Positions 11,029 through 24,145 of a DNA stretch of 64,000 bases are shown here, piece after piece (position 1 is the first letter of the stretch; the number at the start of each line of letters is the position of its first letter). The DNA is from Monosporascus cannonballus. Taxonomy: Eukaryota; Ascomycota; Sordariomycetes; Xylariales. The translations under genes were made by a program, and so were the position numbers. Under the pieces are notes generated by a model. That model searched no databases and was not told where the DNA came from. It worked only from the letters and a program-made list of their open reading frames with translations. The stretch is taken from positions 1 to 64,000 of the forward strand of contig QJNS01000260.1 in the NCBI GenBank assembly GCA_004154925.1, in the 5' to 3' direction.

Positions 11029-14000
11029 GGGCGAGCTAACTACATGGGTCCCTAAAGAAGGGAGGGCGAGCAGAACTAGAATAAAATAGCTAGAACACAC
11101 CGTATACTGTATATGTTACGCACCGCCACCACAGGATTGTCGTTTGAGCGTTGTTTCTTCGCGTCGGATTACCTTTAGCCTTGCATGGATACCAGCAGGC
11201 ATGGCATCACCCGGGGGGAAGGGGGGATAAATCGACACGACAGCTGTGGACCTCCCTTCTCCTGTGTAGCATATGGGAGAGATTCTGACGCTGCGAACCA
11301 GGTCGGCCAATGGATCATCAGTCTGTCTTATTAACAGAATTAGAGCAACATCCCAATTTTCATACATAGATCGAGGCGGTATCTCAGCAACCTCAAGCCC
11401 ACACCGTATAAACGGGCAAGCGTTCCCAACTTCCTAAGATTCAATCGAGACCCACACCGACCATGCTGTGGAAGGCCTGACGATACTACCTAACATATCT
11501 AAAGGGGACCGAGGAAACATGAAACGTTAAACCGGACAAGTTTGTCACAACAGGTAATTCCAACCTACCTACTGCATTAGAATAAACAGTATCACCGGTG
11601 GTGAATGCGATCGTTCGGTCCCGTACTCTCTGTTCATGTCAAAATAGGTTGCTGATGTCGACCCTGGTCGATTCCTACACGGACACTCTAAAAAGATACA
11701 ACTAGGCATACGAGAACGCTGGAAAGGGCGCATAAGCGTACTCCCTCGAATCCTACGATATTCTTCGTATCAAGGAGATCACCGGCAGTTGCTGTACAAG
11801 GGGAAAAGGACTAACAGGCGGGGATATCCCGGCTTCCCGGGGGCAATGCATCCCAACCAGCACGCATCCTAACCATCAATCCCAGGGGACAATCGAGCAT
11901 GCTTTTTGCCTTTGCGTTTCCCAAATACATTGTATCATGGCCGTACTGTGGCTCAAATGGGAATGTGGAATGTAGAATACCTAGCGATGAAACCGAGGCT
12001 GACCAGAAACAGATATGGGGATTATGTAGCCTATAGAATAGGCCCTCATATAGCCACCTACCGTTGGCGCCACAGCAGCATAGCGGTCGAATACGAGTTA
12101 CCACAGACACGACGCTGCGCTTGATTGTAATTGAACCCGTACAACATCTGGATGCACCCATTATCACCGGGTGCGTTGGTGTTATAGGGGTTTGATTAGA
12201 GGTCTTCGATAGGAGCTTGAAACTGGTCTCCCGCTGGGCTGCGAGCATCCCTTGAGTTAAGGCTACGGGCAGTTCTTGAGGCCGAGTTAGGGTTTCTCTG
12301 CCGACATGTTTGGTAGCGACGCCGCCGCCAGCGGGCAGTGGTTCGTGCGCGTCATCCTCATCCTCATCCTCAAATCTCACCATAAACGGGAGAGACACGC
12401 GGCTTGCGAGCATTTATTGCATGGTGTTAGTGTCCTTAATTCAGAGTGTTTGGGGTAGTCGGGTCAGCTGGCGGCCCACCGGGATCCACGCCTGATGTTT
12501 CTTGGTGACGCATGTCGTCACCCCTTTGGACCTTGGATAATTTAGATGAAAAATTACTAGGTCTTAGTGATTTGTTTACTTTTGGTTCCCTGGCAAGGGC
12601 TAGCGACTCTGGGGTCGTAGATCGTAGATTAGCGGGGAGCGCAAACAGGGTGGCTTACCAACTTCGAGGGTATAAAATTTAAGGATGGGGGCTTTCGACC
12701 CCACGTTAGGTAGCCATTCACAAACCCATAACCTCTCGCCGAGGTACATATGTAGAAAGCAATTCAACGCTTCATTTTTCCTGATGCGGTTGTTAAGGCC
12801 GTGACGGCCCATTTATATCTAAAAAAGCCATCAACACGATGAAACGACGAGGTGCTGATTAGCCTGGGAATACGGGCCATAGCTGGTCAACCGGCCGGCG
12901 TAGGGATGATGGGCTTTGGACTCGGCGCCAGCCCAACGCCTTGGATGCTCTGTTCTGAGCCACGATTGGCCCTCGATGACCGTTCGTCTGAACATTCTCC
13001 TCCCCTCAGCTGGCCATCCAGCGTGTTCGGCTGTCAATCCATCGCACTGGGCAGTCGTTTACGGCCGACCCCCGGGAAGATTATCCCTGCTAGGCGGCCA
13101 AGGTAAGTTGTTTCAAGACTGGCGATGCCCGGCGAATGAGAAGGCCATAGTAAGATGGTCTGTTGAGAAAAGTTCGGCAGGCCCTGTGATGTCCAGAATA
13201 AGGGATTATTTCCAAGCATTTGTCACTAGCAACAAGTCGTAGCTATGGACCAGCGTATATGCTTTTCCCGACGCCCTTGCTATCCTCCGCGGGTGGTATG
13301 GGCTATATTCAATGGACGAACTCTATAGGCAAAAAGGAAGAAAGACGTGGGAAGCAGGTGGGTAACTAACTTGCCGCATCCTCGGTGCTCAGTTGCCAAG
13401 TGGTAATATTTTCTTCCGCTGAAAAGATAGAACTGCCAGACCCCTGCTCTGATCCACATCGACTGCCCTCTCTGGTATTTGCCGACGCCCAGACATGTAT
13501 AATCCCGTACCTTGCATACAAGTCCTCGTATGGCGTTGGGTCCGTAGCTGACCCAGGGTGCTATGACTTGTAGTAGGTGTACAATGGACGCGCCATCAAG
13601 GCACGTACGTGAATGGTTCATCTCTGTCCGTTGAGAACTTTTATTCACCGCTTTCGCTGCTGGTGCATCTTTCTATTCGATGATGAAGGGTGACAAGGTA
13701 ATAAAGCTTATCTATCGTGTAATCAACGGCAGCTGCACGGGTAAAGATCGGCCCACTTGTTGTTGTCTACCTTGGGACCCAAGTAAACAAGGTTTGTAGT
13801 CGATTGCTAACGAGTGCTGGTGAGCTTACCCTTGTTTGTTTCTTTCCCTAAGGGCTTGAAAAACGGTATTAGTTACCTAAGTATATAGCACGCCGTTCAG
13901 AGCGGCCTCAGAGATGCTAACGGTCGGTCATGGTCTCCACTGTGTTCTGTATGTACTTGGGAACCCCCGAGGACACAGGGAGGCAGTGGAAAACACGACA

Positions 14001-15121
14001 GACCGCAGGGTTTTTTACTTAGTTACCTCCACTACGCACTATATCCCACAGCTGGTCGGTTGATGTATATTCCTGTACATTTTCTATTAGCTGTAACTTT
14101 CCACGGTATCCTAGTAAGCGAGCGAATCCAGTTGTCCAATAGACCGCCGAACTTCTCCGACGCCGACCTAGATTTGGTATGTTGCGCCCTATAGAAATTG
14201 TATGGAAATCTACATATCAAACAGATAATGTCGTATCGTGGGCGGGTGGAGCAACTAACAGTAAATACCCCTGCGAGCTCTACCTACTGTAGGTGCGCAA
14301 TTGGCGGGTGTGGGCATTCCAATTTAGTGGGGGGGAGGACGCGCCTTGGTACTGGATTTTAATTGACCTCCTATATCTCTTGCAGCGGGCTCCCGCCACC
14401 CCCTTGGCCCCCGTCATTCACCATTCCAACGACTCTTACGACGACGACGTCGTACCATTTTGAGTCTTCACCTTCGTTCCTTCGGTTCTAACCTCCCGTT
14501 TGGAGCCCACGCCCACTTCTGGATTTCGGCACACATTCGCTACACGCTCTTCACTCTTTCGGAACCTACACCCTGTCCAATCTTTCCGTCCCGGCGATCT
14601 CCATCAGGGCACCGTTGTTGGAATCTTTCCATTTTAGGCCCATCCTCAAGTGCCTGCTAGTCATCCCGGCTACCTCTCGCTAGACTAGTGGCTATTCATC
14701 AAGTCCACCTTGTTTCCCCAGCTGGACCAAGGAAACATATTACTCCCTCCCCCTCCCACCTCGTGTCGTTTCGATTCTTGTACCTGCATCACTGTACTGA
14801 GCTGAGGTCACCTAAGGTCGACAGTGCTTCAAACACGACATTCCTTTGCAGATCTCCTCGACAGCAGGCTGTTCACTTCCTTTCGTTACTCTTGTTGCCA
14901 GCTGATGACTAAGTTGACCTTCGTCAGCTACACTTTACGACAAATCGACTTCACTTCTTATATGCCCTAGCTGTGGACCGAACCACTCTTTGACTGTTAG
15001 ACAAGGGCTATTCTTCCAACTATAGCCCATTGTCTCTATTGTCTTGGGTCTCTGGTCAAGATCTCGTCGAAAATTGGTAGTTAAGCTTCCCTGCTGCCCG
15101 AGTCTTATCGGCACCGCCAAT
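11029..15121. other. long intergenic region and ferric reductase leader
   Basis: About 4.1 kb without a convincing gene. The 200-residue minus frame at 11811-12413 lacks any recognisable motif. From about 14370 to 15121 the plus strand is pyrimidine-rich and holds several short upstream frames (14460-14660, 14688-14912), as expected for a long fungal promoter and 5' leader of the ferric reductase. A GATA-type AGATAA element is at 14223-14228. GATA factors of the SreA type control iron genes in ascomycetes, but this single site about 900 bases upstream is weak evidence. Confidence 0.5.
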
Positions 15122-17009
15122 ATGTCGTCATATAACACACTCGCAGCACGCGAAGGTTCGGGAGGTGGCCAGGATGGTGGTATGGGACAAGCTTCTGGGT
15201 GGACGCCGCGTATGGAAAACGCGGCGCTTTCTAACTTCCTCTTGGTTCTCTGCGGTGGTCTTTCGCTTCTCGTCATTATATGGCGACTTACCACTCTGCT
15301 GGTCCAGTATGTACGGACTGTAGCGTGTCTCGCTAACGATACACAACGCTACTTCGCCAGACCGTCGCCCAAGTTCTCATGGTTAAAGAAGAACCTACTC
15401 TATGCTCCTCTATTCAGAAAGCGACACAACCGGGAATTTCAGCTGAGCAGCGCAGTCAATGTCGGAACGCTACCGACGAGATTCCAGTTCTTCTTCCTCC
15501 TTGGGTACTTCGCTTTGAACGTTGCGTTCTGCGTCATCAACATCCCCTTCTTTGAATCCTACGGCGACGTTGCTAGACAAATTCGAAACCGGAGCGGGAC
15601 GTTGGCGACAGTTAACATGATTCCTCTCTTTCTCCTGGCCGGTAGGAACAATCCTCTCATCGGGCTTCTGGGCATCTCGTTCGACACGTTCAACTTGATG
15701 CACCGATGGTTCGGCCGCATCGTTGTTCTCGAGTCTGTCTGTCATGTTGTCGCTTTCTGGTGCGGATCTGCCAGCAAATACGGCTGGGCCGCTGCCTTCA
15801 AGACTTCTTATACCGTTCCATTCATGCTGGCCGGGTTCATTGTAGGTTGCCCCAAGCTGATAGATCCAAGAAACACCACTAATGTGTTATAGTCCGTTTG
15901 TGCTTTCGTTGCCATTTCGTTCCAAGCTGCCAGCATCGCTAGGCACGCGTACTACGAATTTTTCAAGATCTTACATATATTGCTCGCTATCGCCGCCTTT
16001 GTCGGTCTCTGGTACCATCTGGGCATGGAAGATCTCGACGCCATCAAGTGGTTAGTTCCCGTCATCCCTCTCTGGGGGGGTGATCGCTTCCTCCGATTCG
16101 CCCGTGTTGTGTACCGTAACGTTGGAAATGGTGGCAACAAAACTGTGGTCGAAGCCCTACCTGGAAATTCCGTCCGAGTCACGGTGACGATGGCACGGCC
16201 TTGGACCTTCCGTCCGGGTCAACACGCCTACTTATACATGCCGACAATCAGTTTCTGGCAATCGCATCCTTTCTCCGTTGCCTGGAGTGAGGAGGCCGAG
16301 AACCTCGGGCCGGAAAAGCTCGTCATGAACCGACAGGACGTGCTAGCCATGCAAAAGACCAGCATGTCTTTCATCATTCGGGGGCGAACGGGGATGACGA
16401 ATACGCTCTACCAAAGAGCCGCCGCCAGCAATGAGGGGCGGATGACGACGACTTGCTGGGTTGAGGGACCGTACGGAGGAGAGCACGGAATGCACTCGTA
16501 CGGCACTGTAATGCTTTTCGCCGGTGGCGTGGGTATCACACACGCTGTCCCGTACGTCAGGAACTTGGTGGCCGGCTATGCGAACGGGACGGTGGCTAGC
16601 CGGAAGGTCGTTCTGGTCTGGATCATCCAAAGTCCCGAACATCTCGAGTGGATTCGCCCTTGGATGACTGAGATCTTGGCCATGGAGAAGCGAAGAGAAG
16701 TACTACGGATCTTGCTATTCATCAGCCGGCCGAGATCGACCAAGGAGATCCACAGCCCATCGTCTACGGTCCAGATGTTCCCCGGAAGACCGAACATCGA
16801 AACCCTCCTCGCGATGGAGACGGAGCAACAGGTCGGCGCGATGGGAGTCACAGTATGCGGTCCCGGCGCTCTGAGTGATGAGGTTCGCCAAGCTGTGCGA
16901 CGGAGACAGCACTACCAGAGCATCGATTTCATCGAGGAGGCCTTCAGCTGGGTGAGTGTCTTGTGGCCCTTTCTCGGTGGGACACAGTTATGCTAACATG
17001 TCGCAGTAA
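15122..17009 (+). CDS. ferric/cupric reductase, FRE family (transmembrane, FAD and NADPH binding)
   Basis: Exons 15122-15841, 15893-16951 and 17007-17009; the last exon is only the TAA stop. The product is 593 residues, normal for the family. An N-terminal extracellular stretch leads into several membrane segments. The ferric reductase core has haem-ligand histidines within MHRWFGR, ESVCHVVAF, IARHAYYEFFKILHIL and GLWYHL. The cytoplasmic part has the FAD site (FRPGQHAYLYMP and HPFSVAWS, H at about 365), the NADPH-binding GGVGIT (about 451-456) and the typical family end IDFIEEAFSW. Such enzymes sit in the plasma membrane and reduce Fe(III) or Cu(II) with cytosolic NADPH for uptake. Both introns are canonical (GTAGGT...TTATAG; GTGAGT...CTAAC...CGCAG). 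If the last intron is kept, 14 extra residues are added before another stop. No ferroxidase or permease partner lies next to it. Confidence 0.93.
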
Positions 17010-18575
17010 TCACCCCCGCTGCCTCTTAATGAACATCGACACGCATTTCGGAACGATGATGAACCTATAGGATAGCATGTTAGATGAAAACCCCCCCTGT
17101 GTGTGTTGCATATTCTTTGTTGTAGATATTACCTCGCGCGTCGTCACGGCCGCAAGAGTGGCATACTCCTGTACATAATACTGGCATCTGAGCTTATATG
17201 GCCCAAGCCGCGATGGTCCGACCCTGGGAGTTAGGGCATAGGCAATTGTTACATATTCTGCGTGAATTACCTAGACCAATTGGCCTCGATCTCGTGGTTG
17301 CGGTAGCCGCCCTACTACTGCTATCGTCTTTGAGCTTAACCTTCGTAGTTATATCTGAGCCCTCGATGCCAACTGGTGCGGGTAGCTTGGTACTTTCTAG
17401 GCGTTGATATATATGTTTGTTCCAATGGATGATGGAAAAAGAAGGGCTGGCTGAGGAAAAGTAGAAAAGGAATCCATGTGAGCCAGACCAACGCGGCGAC
17501 CCGGCCCGCCCTCCTCTATCATTAAGAGGCTCGGATACCCCAGGTTCGTACCCCCTTTGTATAGATGCGCAGGCGCTCTCGGGCGTCCGCAAGTACAGAG
17601 TAGTTCTATCCGCGCAGAGAAGTATCATACAGGGCGTTCATAAGTAGAGTAGGGGTAGCTTTGCGCGAGCTCGCGTTGCACGGCAGCCTGCGGTCATTGA
17701 TGGAGTTGAAGCTTTGCTACCCATGTATTTTCTTGGCTGCGATTGCTCACTTGTGCTGTAAGCCAACCACGTTTAATCCTGTCGGGTTTGCGAAGGAGCG
17801 TAACAATCTGGGCAAACCAGGCTTTTCTCTTTTTCTCTCGTGTATGCTATGTGCACGATGCGTGTGGCGTATAAACCTCCGAATAAGGAGTTTGATGCGT
17901 GCCGATACGGGGTTGCAAAGAATAATCGCTGAGGTGTTACAGTAGAGGTAGGTATTAATTACTAGGTACACTTTAAATACTTAGTAGATCACCTATCAAG
18001 TACTATGATGTCAAGTCCATAGTCCCGCAGTAGGCCTACTCTCAGCACTGTGGGCGGGTGGGCAGGCTACCCCGCCATAGTGATAGCCACTATCGGTATG
18101 CCGGAAATAGCGTCAGGCAGGCTCGCTCAAGTGACCCGGCTGGTGCAACTGCTTTAAGTTGCCTTGCATGGACATGGGAGACTCTCTGCTCATCCTTTCT
18201 TCTCGCCCTTAACTTAACAGATGACCAGCATCACCATCCCAAGTTCCGTGTCATCTTCCCAACACTTGCAAAGTTTATTTCTTCGGATTCTACATCCATA
18301 TGTCTCGAAATCCGCGTAACTGATCTTCAGTTTTACTTACTGCTTAGGGACTTGGGAGTTCTTATCGGGAGCAGAGGAGCTGCTCTCTCTCTCTACCTCT
18401 CTACCTCTCCAAGTGGTTTGTTGAGTGACAATCAACTCACATCTCGCCTCTCAAACGCGAGACAGGAGCCTCCACATACCAAACAGAGCATACCTTTAAT
18501 ACCATTTCCCATCCCGCCCCTCGTTTCTTTTCTAGCCCTTCCACCCCATTCGCAAACCATAGGAGTACCGCTACG
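17010..18575. other. intergenic between ferric reductase and Yippee gene
   Basis: No gene seen. Short frames such as 17198-17407 and 18058-18585 (plus) have no domain. The final 250 bases are CT-rich (tracts near 18380-18415) and are probably the Yippee 5' leader. Confidence 0.5.
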
Positions 18576-19123
18576 ATGGGTCTAGCATACAACACGTATC
18601 TTAGTAGCCATAGGATCTATGGGTGCAAGAACTGCAAGGCGCACCTGGCGAACCACGACGACATCATAAGCCGAGTAAGACAACCAACCCACCCTCGTTA
18701 TCTCCATTCCCCACAACGTCCGTCCGTACCTCTCCCTCGTCACCATATCCTAGCCACCTTCCATGGCTGCCTACCAACTCACCTGCCTATCCTCCTGTCT
18801 AGCATGCCTGCTTTCTTTAACTACCGCGATGGCGATGGGTCCGATTGATGGCTAATCATAGGACCGCCCGGTCTTTTCCCCACCGACAGAACTTCCGCGG
18901 CCAGCACGGTAAGGCCTACCTCTTCAACAGCGTAGTCAACATCGAGGCCGGCGAGCCCTCGGAGCGCAGCATGACGACAGGCCGACACATAGTCCGTGAC
19001 ATCACCTGCAAGCAGTGCAAAGAGACGGTTGGCTGGAAGTACGACAAGGCGTACGAGTCGAGCGAGAAGTACAAGGAGGGCAAGTTCATCCTCGAGGCCG
19101 AGCTCCTCTGCCAGGTCAGCTAG
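18576..19123 (+). CDS. Yippee-family zinc-binding protein, 110 residues
   Basis: Exon 1 is 18576-18674 (33 codons), the intron is 18675-18889 (GTAAGA...CGACAG), and exon 2 is 18890-19123. Joined in phase 0 they read ...HDDIISR|NFRGQHGKAYLF..., a near-perfect Yippee sequence. Two CxxC zinc-ligand pairs are visible: CKNC (C17, C20) and CKQC (C73, C76). Other hallmarks are SSHRIYGCKNC, GEPSERSMTTGRHIVRDI and ETVGWKYDKAYE. The Yippee fold (related to Mis18 and cereblon) is highly conserved in eukaryotes. Its fungal role is poorly defined, with morphology or stress links in some species, so no function is claimed. The length is typical and nothing is missing. Confidence 0.95.
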
Positions 19124-21544
19124 ACGATCGGATCGATCGATAGGACGCACGCGCGATCGGACGGATGGGTAGCCTGCGGGCCTGCGTGTATGCGTAGCGT
19201 GGCCGGTGGGTTCGCGGCGAAACATGTGCGTCGGTTGCGTTTTCTGAGTGATGCCCACAGCCCTCGGCCAAGCCCATGATGTTGAGGGGACGGCTGGGGG
19301 AGAAGGCGTAAGGGTGTTTTTTATTTGCATTGCTTTGGCGTTCCCGCGTAGGCGACTAAATTTGAAGGGTTCATATAGGATGGGTCATGTGACGATTGCA
19401 CAGGGACATTTATCACGGCGTCCGATGAGTGGACGGGGTCATCGGGCAGGCTTGCGGGGCCCTTTACCGCCTGGGCTCTCACGTCAACGAAACGACAAGG
19501 GATCAGGGGATCCCGGGACTAGATAGAGCCGGGCTTGTCCTCGATGGCCGGACACAGACGCACTATCGTTCTCATATCAGTACCCAGACAATCGAAATGC
19601 TAAATTACTTCACTTCCTTGCCGATGCCCGACGCAGCATCGTGATTGCCGGGGAGAGCCACGCAAGGCCGTTACCGTACCACAAGCCGTGAACCGCGTGC
19701 TAACTTGGAGTTTGGGGGGTATGCTAGTCAGCTGGAATTCCGTCGATAAGAGTCAAAGACGGAAGGGATGCCCGGCTAGTTCTACGTTGTGCCGTGAAAC
19801 GTAGCGTGGGGGTGTGCAAGGAGATGATCTTCTCACGATTACTGTCAGATATACTTGTTCGTACGTTCCGCGTCTGTTCAACCTAAGTTAGGCCGGTAGT
19901 GTGGTGGCAGGATCAGGGGTGGTCTCAATCGCCTAATGGCATCGGCAATACACCTCGGCCAAGGGATGTCTGTACATTTTACGGCGGTATCAACACAGCC
20001 AGTGTTCTCTGCACCACAGTCCAGTTTGCAAGTCTTGCAGTGGCCCCGTCCCTTTCCAGCGGCACGAAGAGAAGGAACGCCAATCTTCCTATTACGGGAA
20101 AGCAGGCCACCCACATGATGGATTCTGTTTCTTACTAGACTACGGAGTTAGGTGGTCTCTGGCCGTAGGTGAACTTTGAAATGGCGCCCCCTCGTCCCTT
20201 GAGTCATTCCGGCTTGAATGTTACGCGCCCCTCCTCTTCCTCTCGTCTCCGTTGCCTACCTGTGCCTCTTGTCTCCGTGCCGTGGAGGCCCCCTCCCTCT
20301 CCCCCGTCGTTTCCCCAACGAACACCGGCCAGCGCATGTCTAGCTAGGCGTCCCATGATGCCCGTGTGTTTGGTCGGAGCCCGAGGGGTGCTGTTGATCA
20401 GGCGGAATGGGAATACAGGCCGTTTGGAAATAGGGGGTTAGGTGTCGGGATGGGTTTGCAGCCGACGGACCAGCCTCTCCCTGTCTCGGCTCCCACATGA
20501 ATCGGGCTGCGCAGTATCCAGAAAACCCCCGGCGAATACCGAGGAAGCGGCTTGCACGCGGTAGGCTGTCTACTCCCCCTAAGACCCTCGCAGGGACAGC
20601 CTAGGTGGATTACACTGCGCCGGCTAACATGGCAAGTATTCCCAGGGTCTCACAGCAGAGACGATATATAACAGTAGAAGAGCACCAGGCGGAGATTCCG
20701 CGAAGGGGGCCCCCACGAGGGCGCGCGAGGATGGAGCAGCGGCGGCAGCAAGCAAGCGTGCCGACTCTAGCGCGGACAGACAGGACCATGTGGCCGGCGC
20801 CATTCCCCCGTCCTCCGGCCTTTCCTCGACGAGACGGACTCCCTTGACGGCTCGAGACCCGGACCTTCGCATTCGGACCTGTCCTTGCACGAAGTTTCCT
20901 ATCTTGACCTTTCTGCCCCCTTCTTTACCGAACCGCCTTCTCCCGTGGACGTTCTAGATCTTTAAGCCCTCCAAGTGTCCTAACCGGGGAATAGTAGTAG
21001 ACAAGAATGCGCGTAATAGGCGTCTGCATAGTCTCGTAACTCAGGATTCGACTCCTTTCCGCAAGGCCTATGCTCCTTCAGCCTTATGGGCCTTCTGAGC
21101 ATGTAGTTAGGACGTCAAAAGGATGCTTTGTTGCTAGGTTAGAAGAGTCTGCTCCCCTAAAAGCATGACGACTGGTTTAAACAAGGATGTTTCGAGGAGA
21201 CGAAGGATAGCTATAAGACCTCCTAAGAGTTCGAGGACAGTCCCTTATGGACCGAATATATTTACAAGTGCATTCTAGTTGTTGAAAGTGTATATAAGAC
21301 ATAAGAGTCCGCCCCGAGAGTGACGCCGCACTGGTAGATAGCAGAAAAAAAAAACGCAGGAAACCATGCGTATACAAGGGATTCCCAAAGACCCCACGCA
21401 GCCCAACGCCGAAATATATTGAGAACCGAACCACCAAAAACATCTAGACGAAGCACCAACTGCCCTATATGCATCCAACGCCTCATTTGTACGCGTATTT
21501 GTGTGCGGGCGTTGCAAAATATGAAATTATCGAGCGGGCTCCAA
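19124..21544. other. intergenic, no firm gene
   Basis: The left part is the Yippee 3' UTR. Two GC-rich frames occur at 20169-20441 and 20605-20847 (plus), and an open stretch at 20774-20965 ends in an acidic, Leu/Ser-rich peptide, but I found no start, splice pattern or domain that makes a gene. The right end holds the transporter's 3' UTR. Confidence 0.45.
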
Positions 21545-23006
21545 CTACATATGCTCGACGGGCTCTGCGGGAAGCAGTTCCTCGACCTCTTCCCTCGGCT
21601 TGAGGAAGTCGAAGGGCGGCTGAACGATGCCGTTGAAGAGGAAGGTGAAGTAGACGAGGAGCGCGAAGCCCACGACCTGCAGCCACTTGAACGTCTCCCA
21701 GCCGAGGCCCAGGGAGACGATCCAGATGAACAGGGTCCGGCAGGTGTCGATGGTCGAGCGAGAAGTCGCGCTGACGCTGCGGGTGACGGAGAGGCCGAAG
21801 AAGTTGAATCCCCTGCAGGCCGCGTTAGTAAGAGGGTAGCGAGAATGTCCGGGCTGGCGGCGATGGAGAGAAAACGTACCCGATGCTGACCATGATGAGC
21901 AAGCTGGAGATCCAGACTGCGTTGTACTCGGTCATCTGGCGGAAGCCCTCGGCCATGTCAAACATGCCGTAACGACCTTGCTCACTCATCCCGACGGTCA
22001 CGTGCAGAATCAGCATGGCGATCAAGGTGACAGCGAGGCCGAACAGGCCCTCCCAGCCCACGACTTCCAGGGGCTCGATACTGGAACGCTCGAGGAGGTA
22101 CTCCTCTAGCACGAACTGCGTGGCCGTGAAGATTTGGGCCCCCGCGATCAGCAGGACGCCGATAATAGCACGCAAGGCCTCAGCGCCGATCTCTTCAGCC
22201 ACTAGGCCGGCGAGCGTATCAGACTTGACCTTAGAATCAGGCCATATAGCGCCGGCGAGGCCAACCAGCCCAACGCCCAGCACGACGCCCACGAGGGAGA
22301 CCCACTGGAACAGATACAGCTTCCGCTTCAGGAACAAGACGCTGAACATGCCGACGAATAGCACCAGCGCGCCCCGGGTCATCTGGTATATGGACGCGGC
22401 AACCATAAGCAGGCCGGCGTTCATGAGGGTCGTCCCGCAGATGTCGGCGATGGCGGGGAGCGAAAGCAGAAGGATGCCGAACCCCCTGAGGAGGCCGTCG
22501 GGGACGCCGGGCTTGGTATCTGGGTTGCCGATCAGAGGGCGCACGGAGCTGACACTCGCGGCATCGGCGTCGGCGTCGTCGTCGTCGGCAGTGTTGTTGA
22601 CGGGCTCGTATCCGGACTGTCGCTTGTTGGCGTAGCGGCGGTATAGGTCGAGGAGCCCGACGACGAGCCAACACCCGGATTCGCCGACGAACATCTGCGC
22701 GGTCTGCAGCACGGGCTGCTCGAAGTGTTTTCGCTTCTCCGGATCCGGGTCGTCGCAGTCCCGGACGCACTGGTTGTCCTGGAGGTGAAGACCGGGTTAG
22801 CTCGCTGATGCAAGGTAACCGCGGAAGGGACTCATGGGGGGAGAAGTGGCATACTTGGTACTTCGTCAATAGCGTATTACATACTCCTGTAACCAACATC
22901 TAAATTGGTCAGATCAGTTCACTACCAAGGCATGCCCATAAGCCTAAGGACTGGAGTTAATACGTACCATGGCGACGAGGAACGGGATCACGGCCTTCGA
23001 CGCCAT
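21545..23006 (-). CDS. SLC35F6-like drug/metabolite transporter (EamA-type integral membrane protein)
   Basis: Minus-strand exons: 23006-22968 (13 codons), 22899-22855 (15 codons), 22778-21880 and 21812-21545, giving 416 residues. All introns are GT-AG (GTACGT...TTTAG; GTATGC...CTCCAG; GTACGT...ACTAAC...CTGCAG). The N-terminus MASKAVIPFLVAM is the first membrane segment and is followed by MLVTGVCNTLLTKYQ. After an acidic loop rich in Asp (about residues 80-100) come about eight more hydrophobic segments, including GILLLSLPAIADICGTTLMN, a loop ending IYQMTRGALVLFVG, and GAQIFTATQFVLEEYLLER. The C-terminal exon carries the pair ending in QPPFDFLKPREE. Pattern and length match the eukaryotic SLC35F6/DUF914-related family in the EamA clan. 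The substrate is unknown; members sit in endomembranes or lysosomes in animals. Confidence 0.9.
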
Positions 23007-24145
23007 CTTGAATCGCGTTTACCGGCTGGCCGGAGCGGGTGGTGGAATGACGACGACGACGTGGGAGATAAGCGAGGTGATCACGGTCGCGGGTTCCAAA
23101 GCTAGCAAAACGAAGAGGAATAGGAGGAGTAGTGACTTCGTGGAACGTCTATTGCGCTAGGTATAGAATATGTCGACCGGAACCGCAGCTCCCGTCTTGT
23201 AGAAAGCCAGAGAGGAACACGAAGCTCCAGGTTTGGTACGGCCTTTATAGGATCAGTTGACGTTGGAACTCGGGGATGATCACACTAATAAGGCGCCCAT
23301 CCTTAGAGCTTTGATAAGCGCGATAAAGGTCCCTAAGGGACCCCTGAATAATGGAATCCGGGGGGTTTAGTGGGTCAGACGACTAAGCATTGGGTATCGC
23401 ATGTCGGGTACCGGTATGTAGTATAGACTAGTGGACCTCTTCCACTAAGAGTCCTAACTAAATCTCCACTTGTGGACACGATGGCTGCGTCTACTATGGA
23501 TATTAACCAGATCTCGTGGACACGCAGGATATGGCATATGTCGGGAGGTACGCCTTTATTCGGATGTTACCTACTACCTCCCTACCTAGGAGGTACCTAG
23601 GTAGGTAGGGACATGATAGCAACAATCTCTTTAGGACCCCAGTATTGGGCCGTGTAGTGTTGTACTACACTTTATATGTAGGTAAGTGCACACATAATTC
23701 CCACTTCTGCTTATCGTGAAGCCTACTATGAATATACCACCTCAAGGAGTAGGTACGGGCTAGAAACCACCACTACTCTAGCTGAATAGGTATAATTGCT
23801 TACTGATAACAGGCCGTTCCAGAACTCGGGCGCAGTTCATATAACTTACCTGGGGTCAAAACGATATATTTGTATTCCTTCGTATAGCCACTTATACATA
23901 TATGATGACTCGGGGCCTCCATATCTCTTATATTATATGCATGAGGACTGATAATCATTACAACAATCGTACGAAGAAATCAAACGCCATCCAACCAAAC
24001 ACCTGCTTGCCTGGTACGCATCAAGAGATGTATTCTATTACCTAATAACACCTGTTTGCTGCTACCTATCAGAAGATGTACTTTATCACCCAATAATCAA
24101 TGCTTATGCCACGGCCAGTCCCACACGAGTCATCGCGCGTGGTTC
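23007..24145. other. intergenic with inverted TACCTA-type repeats
   Basis: No gene seen. At about 23576-23613 repeated CCTACCTAGG/CCTAGGTAGG units form an imperfect inverted repeat with a loop of a few bases. The region is fairly AT-rich at 23690-24050. It includes the transporter promoter on the left and the 3' flank of the DUF2985 gene on the right. Confidence 0.5.

Noticed and set aside
11811..12413. 200-residue minus-strand frame
   Set aside because: No recognisable motif, mixed composition and no splice partners; likely chance.
20774..20965. Plus-strand open stretch ending in an acidic Leu/Ser-rich peptide (SHSDLSLHEVSYLDLS)
   Set aside because: It looks somewhat coding, but no start, upstream exon or family could be found.
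21031..21110. tRNA-like B-box (GGATTCGACTCC)
   Set aside because: No matching A-box, acceptor stem or anticodon arm could be folded around it.
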